From Nymphaea colorata (lineage: Eukaryota > Streptophyta > Magnoliopsida > Nymphaeales > Nymphaeaceae), in assembly GCF_008831285.2 (NCBI RefSeq), contig NC_045146.1, positions 23,205,703 through 23,269,702 on the forward strand: DNA of 64,000 bases. Direction: 5' to 3'. Both the position numbers and the translations under genes were made by a program. The notes below the pieces were generated by a model. It did no database searches and had not been told where the DNA came from. It saw only the letters and a list, made by a program, of their open reading frames with translations. Below, in pieces: positions 25,319 to 35,993 of the stretch (its first letter is position 1; each line of letters begins with the position of its first letter).

Positions 25319-26624
25319 CATCTTCTAAATACGTTCTGCATGTGTCTTTGTTTCCCATAGGTGTAGCGACTAACAATTGATAAGGCATATTCTTTCTTTC
25401 TAACTTTAAAAGTTCAGCAAAACTCTTAGCAACAAAAGAATGCGATGCTCCAGAATCAAACAAAACATGAGCCCAATGAGATTGTACAAGAAGGGTACCT
25501 TCACCTATGTCAGTAGGTTTCAACTCTTCAACCGTGGTCGCGTAAACTCTGCCAGGTACCTTCTTTTCTGCTGGCTGATTGGTTGCACTACGCCTCTGCT
25601 CTACCTCTTTCTTCTTTGGGCACTCACGAATAAAATGACCTTGTGCTCCACAGTAAAGACATGCTCCGATATCTCTGTAACATGGTTTACCAGGATGTTG
25701 GTGATGACACTTGGGGCATTCACTGTCCCCCCTGGATGTCGATGGCCTCTGTCTCTTGAATCTGTCCCATTGGTTTCCCCTGTCACTACGCCTTCTCTTA
25801 AACATGTCAGGTCCCGACCTGGGTCGCAGAGATTCACTCTTCCTATCTGTCCCTTGCATCCTGTTCCAGCCTTCCTCAAGACGTGTGGCCATGTCGATAG
25901 CGTCGTCTAGATCCCTCGGACGACTACTAATTACTTGGTTCTGCAACCCGTCTTTAAGTCCTCTGACGAACTTATTTGCTCGGTCCGCATCAGTAGTATA
26001 CACATGGAGGCAATATTTTTCCAGATGTCTGAATTTGACGACGTACTCATGCAAACTCAAACTCCCTTGCTGAAGCTCCAAGAATTCTTGCATGCGTTTC
26101 TCCCGTGTGAAAGTTGGGATATAGGCATGTGTGAAGGCTTCCTTGAATTCTGCCCAAGTCGCTTCGTGATTTGCGAACTTCAATTCCCGTTGAGTCCGCC
26201 ACCATTCCTTAGCATCTCTTTTTAGCATAAAAGTTCCATATCGAACCTTCTTGTTGTCAGGCACTTCCAGGGTGGAAAAGATTTCCTCAGTTTCTATTAT
26301 CCACTGTTCAGCATCATCAGCTGTGCCTTTCCCATGGAACGTCGGAGGGTGCAAGCTCATAAACTGTTGGTGAGTTACTCCCCTTGCCTCACCATTAGTC
26401 GTTCTGTTTATATCCGTACTTGTTCCTCCTGAAGATGTATTCTGCGTCAGGCCATACATCAATCCTGTCATCATCTGCAAAGTGTTCATGATGAATGTCT
26501 GTTGTTGTTGGATGTTTCTGCCAGGCGTCCTAGGTCCAGTAGGATGAGCCTCTGTGTTCCGGTTTCCATTGTTGCGAGGAGTTCTCCTTCCTCCACTAAC
26601 ACTCCCTCCTCTAGTGCGTTCCAT
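25299..26624 (-). CDS. Retrotransposon gag with N-terminal half of protease (reversed block)
   Basis: Encodes the capsid/nucleocapsid precursor of the chromovirus. The ATG at 26624 (MERTRGGSVSGG) is preferred over the in-frame ATG at 26669, which starts a hydrophobic unconserved stretch. Domains in order: a low-complexity N-terminus; a Retrotrans_gag capsid region (DAEQWIIETEEIFSTL, then AKEWWRTQRE and FLELQQGSLSLHEYV); a zinc knuckle of form CX2CX4HX4C (CLYCGAQGHFIREC); and the start of an aspartic protease with the DSGASHSF active site. The frame is cut in the protease at the inversion junction, where four LTR-derived bases and a stop follow. It lies antisense to pol in the same element, unlike any normal member of the family. 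Confidence 0.93.
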   Translation of the reverse strand: MERTRGGSVSGGRRTPRNNGNRNTEAHPTGPRTPGRNIQQQQTFIMNTLQMMTGLMYGLTQNTSSGGTSTDINRTTNGEARGVTHQQFMSLHPPTFHGKGTADDAEQWIIETEEIFSTLEVPDNKKVRYGTFMLKRDAKEWWRTQRELKFANHEATWAEFKEAFTHAYIPTFTREKRMQEFLELQQGSLSLHEYVVKFRHLEKYCLHVYTTDADRANKFVRGLKDGLQNQVISSRPRDLDDAIDMATRLEEGWNRMQGTDRKSESLRPRSGPDMFKRRRSDRGNQWDRFKRQRPSTSRGDSECPKCHHQHPGKPCYRDIGACLYCGAQGHFIRECPKKKEVEQRRSATNQPAEKKVPGRVYATTVEELKPTDIGEGTLLVQSHWAHVLFDSGASHSFVAKSFAELLKLERKNMPYQLLVATPMGNKDTCRTYLEDVKIHIT

Positions 26625-26800
26625 TGAACTACACCGCACAGAGAAAATAATTATGAATACATAAAGCACTTTTTTAAAACTACCACAAAAATATGAAACT
26701 CAATTTTCACATCGAAATCTAAACACCCTTCTTTAACAGGTTTGGATGACCTTCCTCTACTTGTGATTGACACTGGCATTGGACATGGACTCTAGACACT

Positions 26801-26816
26801 GTGCTCTGATACCAAA
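26801..26816 (-). other. Primer binding site (initiator tRNA-Met), reversed
   Basis: On the minus strand TGGTATCAGAGC follows the LTR end by a few bases and is complementary to the 3' end of plant initiator tRNA-Met, the common primer for Ty3/gypsy elements. A truncated second copy (TGGTATCAGA) sits forward at 29746-29755, just before pol. Confidence 0.9.
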
Positions 26817-26818
26817 GT

Positions 26819-29433
26819 TGTCACGACCCAATTTTTGACAACAATTTTTTTTTTTTTTTTTATTATTAACATAAATCATAGCGGAAGCAACACTGAGTCA
26901 TGACCAAAACATAAACAAATGCACCATATTAAAATAAAACATATGGACCCAAACAACTAAAATAAACACAAGTCCCCAAAACCGACGCAGTGTCCAGAAT
27001 GCCAATGCCCGTCCATCACAAGACCAAGGTCGTCACTCCAAAGCCAAAATCTATCAAGGACTACCTGTAGAGATAGAAAGAAAGGTCAGAATTCCTCTGA
27101 GTATGAGAAAATCCAGCCATGAATGAAACATGGCCCAAAATAATGTTTAATTTCGTATAACGATTCCAAAAAGGCCTTATAAACTACAATCCATAGGTTT
27201 TCTAAAACTTAACACATATCATATCACCAAAGACAGAATGAGGTGTGCACAACCTCCAAATTTTCGTAGGCTTCCAACCGTGGTTCTCTGACAATGTCAT
27301 GGTCATCGTGCCGAGCAACAGAAATCCCCGTGGGCACTCACGGGCAGAACAGAACATCTCTTCACCAGGCGATCCAACGGATCGAGGGCACCTGAAGTGA
27401 AGCCTCCTGAGATATCCCAGATCGCCGCTGCAGCAGCATGGTCTCTCTAGGAACCCGGGTGGAGAGACCAAGAGTCTCGCTCCCAAACAGAAACAGAACA
27501 GAATCCCGAGCCCTTGTGCCGCCCAATACCCTGTGGGCCCTCCAGTACAGCCAGAGGAGTGTGACCACTACCTCCCGGGACGAAACCAAACACTGGGTAA
27601 AACAGAAAGCTCGCACTCGCATAAACCATCGCACAAAACCCACGTTTCGCCTTCGAATTTCAAAAGTGGGGGTTTCTCCTTACTAGACCTTGTCTAATAC
27701 CCCTCTCAAAAACCGCCCTCGGGCTCGGTTTCCCAAACAGAATAATTCAACCATTTTAAATCTTAATTTAATGGCACCAAAACAAAATCGATAATACGTG
27801 CACTAATATAAAGCATATCACATCCAGACTAAACACAACAATCACCATTTCAAAACAAGGGGGTTCAATACCCTTATTCCTGAAATTTAAATAATACAAA
27901 AGGTACCACATAGCAATAATGCATAAAATTACTGTTTTTCCATCAAAATTGCAACCAAATTTATAAAAGCCCTCTTTTGACAATTTTAAGAATTCCAAAA
28001 GTACTGATTCACAATTTCGAAAGAGTTCTTTGGTTCTTATGGAAAATAACTTTTTGCGGACCTCTTTTCTGAAGATGTTTTTAGCAAAAACGTCTGAAGA
28101 TGTTTTTAGCAAAAACGTGGCGGCCTGAATGATTAAAAATTTTAACAGCCTTTTCGTAAATTTTGATTAAGAGGTGGACCCGCTTTGTAATTTTTAAGTT
28201 TTGATATAAAAACCAAACCCACTCGTTTTCTTCATTTCTCACCCTCGTTTTCTCTCTCTTCGAGGGCTGCTCCGTCCTCTTCTTCCTCTCGTTCTACCGA
28301 CGGTGGAGCTTCCACCGTTCTGCCTCAATCAAAACCAGAAAGGGAAAGTTCTCCGCCTCACGCGGGATCTAGCTTTCGGCTCTGCTGCTGCGCCTACCGT
28401 CTGTCCGACGCTCCCATCTGCCACCGCATCCTCTGCTCTCGTTTTCTTTTTCTCCACTCTACCACCGTGAGGAAGATGACCTCCCGAACCATAAGCGTCT
28501 CTCTTCGTTCCCACTTTAGTTGCGACGTGGATAAATCGGCAGCAAGGAGGAGCAACATGGGGAGGCCTGCGTCTTCAATGTCGTGTTAATCTCTTTCCCC
28601 CAAATCGCCTCTGCTGCAACTACGGGAGAGACAACTAGTCCCCCGTCCATAGGTGACTGATTCCACTAATTGCTGGCGGCACTTCCTTCCCTTTATCTTA
28701 TTTGTTACTGAGTTTAGGTTTAACTTAAGACGAGCGGAGCAAGCCCGCCCTCTGTCGGTGAAGCCTCGGACTGCTCTTCTTTTATTTGTTTTCTATTTGG
28801 TATGACAGCAGATTCGGGAAGACCACTGAGTTTTCCTCCTTTTTTTTTTTTGCATACATTATGGCCAGACCCTTCGTGAGGGTGCTGATATTTATTTTTT
28901 TTGTAGCCCCTTTAAATTTTCTGATGCAGCCCTTATCGCATATATGCATGCTCTGTTTTAACGTTGGACGTAGTCTCCGTTTCTCACAGTTCAAATGAAA
29001 ATACACATAACCTGATGTTTCATGCCTTCCACTGCATATCTGTATCTAGCATGCTTCGTTTCTAAGAAATCAGAAATGCCTCTAGCTAAGAACATTGTAC
29101 TAAACACATTGTGCATCAAAAACACCTCACAGTGGACTCGCATCCAGGCATATAAATATAGAGATTCACTATTATAACATGAATATAATTATATCTATCC
29201 AGCAGAAAATACCAAGACTTCATGTCTCATCCATAACTGAAAATCCCCATACTCCAACTCATGCATATATTCATTTTCATGCACCAAGAAAAATAGATCT
29301 ACATAGATATAGCTTCTAAAAGAAATCAGAAATACACGGCTTCATGCTCTATTCATAGTTGAATCTTCCCATACATGGATTCATCTTTTAAGTATATATG
29401 TATCCGTAAGAAATCAAAATACATGGCTTCATG
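26819..29433 (-). repeat. Inverted LTR segment (LTR minus its first 0.41 kb)
   Basis: Reverse complement of 33403-35988 at high identity, including the terminal poly-A/T run and the TGACA end. It differs by a few substitutions, homopolymer length and a 25-bp tandem duplication. It forms a roughly 2.6-kb inverted repeat with the 3' LTR. Its last 438 bases (28996-29433) also form an inverted repeat with 24881-25318 of the 5' stub. Confidence 0.93.
28069..28118 (-). repeat. 25-bp tandem duplication private to the inverted LTR copy
   Basis: Two identical 25-base units (28069-28093 and 28094-28118, each ending in AGCAAAAACGT). The 3' LTR has only one unit near 34720-34740. The difference arose after the copies separated or came from a different parental element. 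Confidence 0.85.
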
Positions 29434-29741
29434 TTTCATTCATGGCTGGATTTTCTCATACTCAGAGGAATTCTGACCTTTCTTTCTATCTCTACAGGTA
29501 GTCCTTGATAGATTTTGGCTTTGGAGTGACGACCTTGGTCTTGTGATGGACGGGCATTGGCATTCTGGACACTGCGTCGGTTTTGGGGACTTGTGTTTAT
29601 TTTAGTTGTTTGGGTCCATATGTTTTATTTTAATACGATGCATTTGTTTATGTTTTGGTCATGACTCAGTGTTGCTTCCGCTATGATTTATGTTAATAAT
29701 AAAAAAAAAAAAAAATTGTTGTTAAAAATTAGGTCGTGACA
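29430..29741 (+). repeat. Forward LTR tail (last 0.31 kb) joined to pol
   Basis: Matches 35679-35988. It starts at a shared CATG with the inverted copy and ends with GGTCGTGACA, then ACTTTGGTATCAGA, and then passes directly into the pol reading frame near 29756. The usual gag leader between primer site and gag is missing here. Confidence 0.9.
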
Positions 29742-32700
29742 ACTTTGGTATCAGAAATACATGAACATTTATTACCAGCACAGTTAGTGGTAATGAATAT
29801 GTTGGGGTATGACGTAATCCTAGGAATGGATTGGTTATACCATCACTACGCAACGATAGATTGCAGAAAAAAGAAGCTGAAGATTCAGTTGGAGAATGGT
29901 CAAAGGATCGAATTTAGGGTAAAAACACCTCAAGATCAAAGAAAGTTAGTTGTCTCAGCATTTACGGCAAGGAAATACATGGAAAATGGGTGCACTGCAT
30001 ATTTGGTTAGCATGGACGCAATCGAGCAGAAATTAAAACCCATTAGTGAGGTGCATACGGTGAAGGACTATGCAGACGTGTTTCCTGAAGATTTACCTGG
30101 ATTACCTCCTGTACGAGAGGTGGAGTTTGGCATCGAATTGATACCAGGAACTGCACCTATTTCTAAGGCTCCATACAGAATGGCACCAGCAGAACTAAAA
30201 GAATTAAAGAAACAGATCCAAGATTTGACCAGCAAAGGATTTATTCGTCCAAGTGTGTCACCTTGGGGAGCACCGGTCTTGTTTGTAAAGAAAAAAGATG
30301 GGTCAATGCGGTTGTGTATTGACTATCGCATGTTGAATCAGGTTACAATCAAGAACAAATATCCATTGCCTAGAATCGAAGATTTATTCGATCAATTAAA
30401 GGAAGCAAAGGTGTTTTCTAAGATAGACTTGAGGTCGGGATACCATCAATTGCGAATTAAGGAAGAAGATATTCCCAAAACAGCATTTCGCACACGTTAT
30501 GGGCATTATGAGTTTCGAGTGATGCCTTTTGGACTCACAAATGCCCCAGCAGCTTTTATGGGTCTCATGAATCGGATATTTCATGAGTACTTAGACCGAT
30601 TCGTTATAGTATTCATTGATGATGTGCTAGTATACTCCGAGTGTGAAGCGATGCATGCGGCACATCTCGAGTTAGTGATGAGGATTTTGAGAGAAAATCA
30701 ACTGTATGCCAAATATTCCAAGTGTGAGTTTTGGCTTGACAAAGTGAATTTCTTGGGACATGTAATATCTAAGGAGGGAGTGGCAGTTGATCCGGCCAAA
30801 GTGGAAGCTGTACAACAATGGAATGCGCCAACTAATGTGTCAGAAATCAGAAGTTTTCTTGGCTTGGCAGGTTACTACAGAAAGTTCATCAAGGATTTTT
30901 CGAAGATTGCAACTCCATTGACTAAATTGTTACGGAAAGGAGTGAAATTTACGTGGACAGAGGATTGTCAGAAGAATTTTCAGATGTTGAAAGACAGTTT
31001 GACTAGTGCCCCAATTCTAACCCTGCCAAATGGGAGGAAAGGATTTGTGGTGTATACCGATGCTTCGGGAACAGGATATGGAGCGGTGCTTATGCAAAAG
31101 GACAATGTTATAGCTTATGCCTCTAGACAACTAAAACAACACGAGAAGAACTATCCAACACATGATTTGGAATTAGGAGCGGTGGTGTTTGCACTAAAAA
31201 TATGGAGACATTACCTCTATGGTGTGGAATTTGAAGTATTTTCTGACCATAAATCCCTCAAATATTTGTTCTCGCAGAAAGAATTAAACCTAAGACAAAG
31301 AAGATGGCTGGAATATCTCAAAGATTACGACTTTGAAATAAAGTATCATCCAGGAAAGGCCAATGTGGTAGCCGATGCACTCAGCAGAAAGACGACTGCT
31401 AAAGCTAGTGGACTATTAATGCAGACATGGAATTTGGTGGAAGACTTGGAAAAATGGCATCCATTGCGAGATGATAATGGAAATGTGAAGTGTGCAGGAA
31501 TAATTCGAGATAGCTTCCTTGATGAAATTATTGAGAAACAAAAACAGAGCCCGGAATATGCGAAGTTGAAACTTGAGTGTCACAAGAAAGAAGAAACTCC
31601 TTATTTTGAGGACGAGGATGGATCCGTGTGGTTCAATGGTAGATTGTGGGTTCCGAATGATCCTGAAGTGAAGAACAAGTTATTAGAAGAGGCACACAAG
31701 ACAAGATACACCATACATCCAGGAAGCACAAAGATGTATCAAAATTTAAGGATAAACTTCTGGTGGCCAGGAATGAAGAAAGAGATTGCTGAGTTCGTCT
31801 CACGATGCTTGGTGTGTCAACAGGTTAAAGTGGAACATCAGAAACCAGGTGGATTGATGCAACAGATAGAAATTCCTCAATGGAAATGGGAAGACATCAC
31901 CATGGACTTTGTAGTGGGGTTACCACGTACTCGACGACAACACGATGCTATTTGGGTAGTGGTTGACCGCCTAACAAAATCTGCACATTTTCTTCCGATC
32001 AAGATTTCACAATCACTAGAAAGTCTGGCAGATTTGTATGTGGATGAAATTGTGAGACTTCATGGAATCCCTAAATCAATAATCTCTGACAGAGATCCAA
32101 GATTTACATCTAAGTTTTGGGGAAGGTTACAGGAAGCATTGGGAACAAAATTGAAACTGAGTACAGCATTTCATCCGCAGACAGATGGACAGTCTGAGCG
32201 AACCATCCAGACTCTTGAAGATATGTTAAGGGCTTGTGTTTTGCAATGGAAGGGTGAATGGGACAAACATGTGAAGTTGGCTGAATTTGCCTACAACAAC
32301 AGCTATCACTCTAGCATTGGAATGGCTCCGTTTGAAGCTCTTTATGGCCGATCTTGTAGATCACCATCATGTTGGACAGAGATAGGAGACAACAAGATTG
32401 AGGATCCTTTGGTGATTCAACACTACACTGATCAAGTCAATATGATTAGAAAGAAACTTTTGGCTGCTCAGAGTCGACAAAAGAGTTATGCAGACCAACG
32501 ACGAAGAGAGTTGGCTTTTGAAGCAGGAGATCATGTCTTTGTCAAGATATCACCCACCAAAAGTGTTTTTCGATTCGGAAAGAAGGGAAAATTGAGCCCA
32601 AGATACATTGGTCCATTCGAGATTTTGGAAAAAGTTGGAGAGGTTGCATATCGAATTGCACTTCCACCGCAGTATAGTCATGTTCATCCAGTGTTTCACG

Positions 32701-32942
32701 TGTCGATGTTAAGGAAGTATGTACCTGATCCTTCGCATGTGATAGACTATGAAGAAGTCGATTTGCAAGAGGACTTGACAACCGATGAAAAGCCGTTTCG
32801 AATCATAGACCGAAAGGAGCATGTATTGCGAAAGAAGACAATCCCACTAGTTCAAGTGGAATGGCAGCATCATGGCATCAAAGAATGCACGTGGGAGCCA
32901 GAAGAAGACATGAGAAAGAGTTACCCTCAATTGTTTCAATAA
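29736..32942 (+). CDS. Retrotransposon pol: protease remnant, RT, RNase H, integrase, chromodomain
   Basis: An open frame of about 1068 codons with no stop, from a GTG within the LTR end. No natural ATG start exists, because the normal gag part was removed by the rearrangement. Domains in order: protease C-terminus with DVILGMDWL; reverse transcriptase with [19 protein letters not shown] (about residue 184), [12 protein letters not shown] and the catalytic FIDDVLVYS (about 292); RNase H with [11 protein letters not shown] (about 440); integrase with an HHCC zinc site ([10 protein letters not shown] to CLVCQQ, about 660-695) and a DDE core ([24 protein letters not shown]); and a chromodomain-like C-terminus ([23 protein letters not shown]). 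The chromodomain type targets insertion to particular chromatin in this clade. All catalytic motifs look intact, which agrees with a young insertion, but translation initiation and protease are broken. Confidence 0.95.
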   Translation: MTTLVSEIHEHLLPAQLVVMNMLGYDVILGMDWLYHHYATIDCRKKKLKIQLENGQRIEFRVKTPQDQRKLVVSAFTARKYMENGCTAYLVSMDAIEQKLKPISEVHTVKDYADVFPEDLPGLPPVREVEFGIELIPGTAPISKAPYRMAPAELKELKKQIQDLTSKGFIRPSVSPWGAPVLFVKKKDGSMRLCIDYRMLNQVTIKNKYPLPRIEDLFDQLKEAKVFSKIDLRSGYHQLRIKEEDIPKTAFRTRYGHYEFRVMPFGLTNAPAAFMGLMNRIFHEYLDRFVIVFIDDVLVYSECEAMHAAHLELVMRILRENQLYAKYSKCEFWLDKVNFLGHVISKEGVAVDPAKVEAVQQWNAPTNVSEIRSFLGLAGYYRKFIKDFSKIATPLTKLLRKGVKFTWTEDCQKNFQMLKDSLTSAPILTLPNGRKGFVVYTDASGTGYGAVLMQKDNVIAYASRQLKQHEKNYPTHDLELGAVVFALKIWRHYLYGVEFEVFSDHKSLKYLFSQKELNLRQRRWLEYLKDYDFEIKYHPGKANVVADALSRKTTAKASGLLMQTWNLVEDLEKWHPLRDDNGNVKCAGIIRDSFLDEIIEKQKQSPEYAKLKLECHKKEETPYFEDEDGSVWFNGRLWVPNDPEVKNKLLEEAHKTRYTIHPGSTKMYQNLRINFWWPGMKKEIAEFVSRCLVCQQVKVEHQKPGGLMQQIEIPQWKWEDITMDFVVGLPRTRRQHDAIWVVVDRLTKSAHFLPIKISQSLESLADLYVDEIVRLHGIPKSIISDRDPRFTSKFWGRLQEALGTKLKLSTAFHPQTDGQSERTIQTLEDMLRACVLQWKGEWDKHVKLAEFAYNNSYHSSIGMAPFEALYGRSCRSPSCWTEIGDNKIEDPLVIQHYTDQVNMIRKKLLAAQSRQKSYADQRRRELAFEAGDHVFVKISPTKSVFRFGKKGKLSPRYIGPFEILEKVGEVAYRIALPPQYSHVHPVFHVSMLRKYVPDPSHVIDYEEVDLQEDLTTDEKPFRIIDRKEHVLRKKTIPLVQVEWQHHGIKECTWEPEEDMRKSYPQLFQ

Positions 32943-32976
32943 GGTACGCTCAAATTTCGAGGACGAAATTTCTTTT

Positions 32977-32989
32977 TAGAGGGGGAGGA
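32977..32989 (+). other. Polypurine tract
   Basis: TAGAGGGGGAGGA directly before the TG of the 3' LTR, the plus-strand primer position of an LTR retrotransposon. Confidence 0.9.
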
Positions 32990-35988
32990 TGTAAAACCCA
33001 CGACGTTAATCCTTCCGTTTTCTTTTGAAACTGCCCATTTTCATTATAAAAGGAATAATATGGAAAGAAGACGAATGATTTTCTAACTGAAAAGAATTAA
33101 AGGGATGAGAAAGGAAATCAAGAGGCCGTTTCCTTTCTTGTGAGAAACTGAAAAGAAAAAAACGGATGACAATTAAGAAGGCCTGTAGAGGGTTATTTAA
33201 CCCCATGTTTCAGAAAATGATCATTTCTTTTACTGCATTCACAGAGGAAAAAGCTCAACGGCAAAGACTTTGAGAGAAAGAGGGAGAAGGTGAGGAAGAG
33301 ATCCTCATTTGTGCTGCTGGAAAGGAACAAGAAGCAAAAAGAGGTTGCTGTTGGAAATCAATCTCGATTAGAAGGTATGGGGATTTTCTGCCATGATTGA
33401 AGCATGAAGCCATGTATTTTGATTTCTTACGGATACATATATACTTAAAAGATGAATCCATGTATGGGAAGATTCAACTATGAATAGAGCATGAAGCCGT
33501 GTATTTCTGATTTCTTTTAGAAGCTATATCTATGTAGATCTATTTTTCTTGGTGCATGAAAATGAATATATGCATGAGTTGGAGTATGGGGATTTTCAGT
33601 TATGGATGAGACATGAAGTCTTGGTATTTTCTGCTGGATAGATATAATTATATTCATGTTATAATAGTGAATCTTTATATTTATATGCCTGGATGCGAGT
33701 CCACTGTGAGGTGTTTTTGATGCACAATGTGTTTAGTACAATGTTCTTAGCTAGAGGCATTTCTGATTTCTTAGAAACGAAGCATGCTAGATACAGATAT
33801 GCAGTGGAAGGCATGAAACATCAGGTTATGTGTATTTTCATTTGAACTGTGAGAAACGGAGACTACGTCCAACGTTAAAACAGAGCATGCATATATGCGA
33901 TAAGGGCTGCATCAGAAAATTTAAAGGGGCTACAAAAAAAATAAATATCAGCACCCTCACGAAAGGTCTGGCCATAATGTATGCAAAAAAAAAAAAGGAG
34001 GAAAACTCAGTGGTCTTCCCGAATCTGCTGTCATACCAAACAGAAAACAAATAAAAGAAGAGCAGTCCGAGGCTTCACCGACAGAGGGCGGGCTTGCTCC
34101 GCTCGTCTTAAGTTAAACCTAAACTCAGTAACAAATAAGATAAAGGGAAGGAAGTGCCGCCAGCAATTAGTGGAATCAGTCACCTATGGACGGGGGACTA
34201 GTTGTCTCTCCCGTAGTTGCAGCAGAGGCGATTTGGGGGAAAGAGATTAACACGACATTGAAGACGCAGGCCTCCCCATGTTGCTCCTCCTTGCTGCCGA
34301 TTTATCCACGTCGCAACTAAAGTGGGAACGAAGAGAGACGCTTATGGTTCGGGAGGTCATCTTCCTCACGGTGGTAGAGTGGAGAAAAAGAAAACGAGAG
34401 CAGAGGATGCGGTGGCAGATGGGAGCGTCGGACAGACGGTAGGCGCAGCAGCAGAGCCGAAAGCTAGATCCCGCATGAGGCGGAGAACTTTCCCTTTCTG
34501 GTTTTGATTGAGGCAGAACGGTGGAAGCTCCACCGTCGGTAGAACGAGAGGAAGAAGAGGACGGAGCAGCCCTCGAAGAGAGAGAAAACGAGGGTGAGAA
34601 ATGAAGAAAACGAGTGGGTTTGGTTTTTATATCAAAACTTAAAAATTACAAAGCGGGTCCACCTCTTAATCAAAATTTACGAAAAGGCTGTTAAAATTTT
34701 TAATCATTCAGGCCGCCACGTTTTTGCTAAAAACATCTTCAAAAAAGAGGTCCGCAAAAAGTTATTTTCCATAAGAACCAAAGAACTCTTTCGAAATTGT
34801 GAATCAGTACTTTTGGAATTCTTAAAATTGTCAAAAGAGGGCTTTTATAAATTTGGTTGCAATTTTGATGGAAAAACAGTAATTTTATGCATTATTGCTA
34901 TGTGGTACCTTTTGTATTATTTAAATTTCAGGAATAAGGGTATTGAACCCCCTTGTTTTGAAATGGTGATTGTTGTGTTTAGTCTGGATGTGATATGCTT
35001 TATATTAGTGCACGTATTATCGATTTTGTTTTGGTGCCATTAAATTAAGATTTAAAATGGTTGAATTATTCTGTTTGGGAAACCGAGCCTGAGGGCAGTT
35101 TCTGAGAGGGGTATTAGACAAGGTCTAGTAAGGAGAAACCCTCACTTTTGAAATTCGAAGGCGAAACGTGGGCTTTGTGCGATGGTTTATGCGAGTGCGA
35201 GCTTTCTGTTTTACCCAGTGTTTGGTTTCGTCCCGGGAGGTAGTGGTCACACTCCTCTGGCTGTACTGGAGGGCCCACAGGGTATTGGGCGGCACAAGGG
35301 CTCGGGATTCTGTTCTGTTTCTGTTTGGGAGCGAGACTCCTGGTCTCTCCACCCGGGTTCCTAGAGAGACCATGCTGCTGCAGCGGCAATCTGGGATATC
35401 TCAGGAGGCTTCACTTCAGGTGCCCTCGATCCGTTGGATCGCCTGGTGAAGAGATGTTCTGTTCTGCCCGTGAGTGCCCACGGGGATTTCTGTTGCTCGG
35501 CACGATGACCATGACATTGTCAGAGAACCACGGTTGGAAGCCTACGAAAATTTGGAGGTTGTGCACACCTCATTCTGTCTTTGGTGATATGATATGTGTT
35601 AAGTTTTAGAAAACCTATGGATTGTAGTTTATAAGGCCTTTTTGGAATCGTTATACGAAATTAAACATTATTTTGGGCCATGTTTCATTCATGGCTGGAT
35701 TTTCTCATACTCAGAGGAATTCTGACCTTTCTTTCTATCTCTACAGGTAGTCCTTGATAGATTTTGGCTTTGGAGTGACGACCTTGGTCTTGTGATGGAC
35801 GGGCATTGGCATTCTGGACACTGCGTCGGTTTTGGGGACTTGTGTTTATTTTAGTTGTTTGGGTCCATATGTTTTATTTTAATACGGTGCATTTGTTTAT
35901 GTTTTGGTCATGACTCAGTGTTGCTTCCGCTATGATTTATGTTAATAATAAAAAAAAAAAAATTGTTGTCAAAAATTGGGTCGTGACA
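32990..35988 (+). repeat. Complete 3' LTR (about 3.0 kb)
   Basis: Begins TGTAAAACCCACGAC and ends GGTCGTGACA, followed by the CATTG target copy. It is long, as in Tekay/Del elements. The 5' part (about 33374-33660) contains degenerate direct subrepeats built around TATGGGGATTTTC and GCATGAAGC. A related copy in inverse orientation lies near 35680-35712. Short ORFs inside (for example 35168-35449 and its copies) repeat because the LTR repeats and carry no known domain. Confidence 0.94.
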
Positions 35989-35993
35989 CATTG
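35989..35993. repeat. Target-site duplication, right copy (CATTG)
   Basis: Exact match to the left copy, fixing the end of the element at 35988. Confidence 0.93.

Larger units (their letters stand above)
24468..35988 (+). mobile_element. Ty3/gypsy chromovirus (Tekay/Del-like) with internal inversion
   Basis: An 11.5-kb LTR retrotransposon inserted within an older LINE. Outer boundaries are clear: TG...CA termini, CATTG on both sides, a polypurine tract and an intact 3-kb 3' LTR. Internally it is rearranged. In order: the first 851 bp of the LTR, forward; gag plus the first part of protease, reversed; the primer site, reversed; about 2.6 kb of LTR, reversed; the last 0.31 kb of LTR, forward; a truncated primer site; the rest of pol, forward; and the 3' LTR. 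The protease is split between the two reading blocks, so no functional polyprotein can be made. By eye I count about four substitutions between the 851-bp LTR stub and the 3' LTR, so the insertion is young. Clade assignment rests on the chromodomain-like C-terminus, long LTRs and gag zinc-knuckle layout. Confidence 0.93.

Noticed and set aside
25299-32942. Two nested retrotransposons in opposite orientation
   Set aside because: Gag and pol complement each other at the same protease break, LTRs are one family, and only one pair of target duplications exists.
33830-34507. Small ORFs mirrored at 28329-29006
   Set aside because: Same LTR sequence in opposite orientation, not gene families.
35168-35609. 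Repeated ORFs of 60-94 aa within the LTRs and their mirror copies at 27202-27643
   Set aside because: They recur only because the LTR recurs, and no domain is visible.
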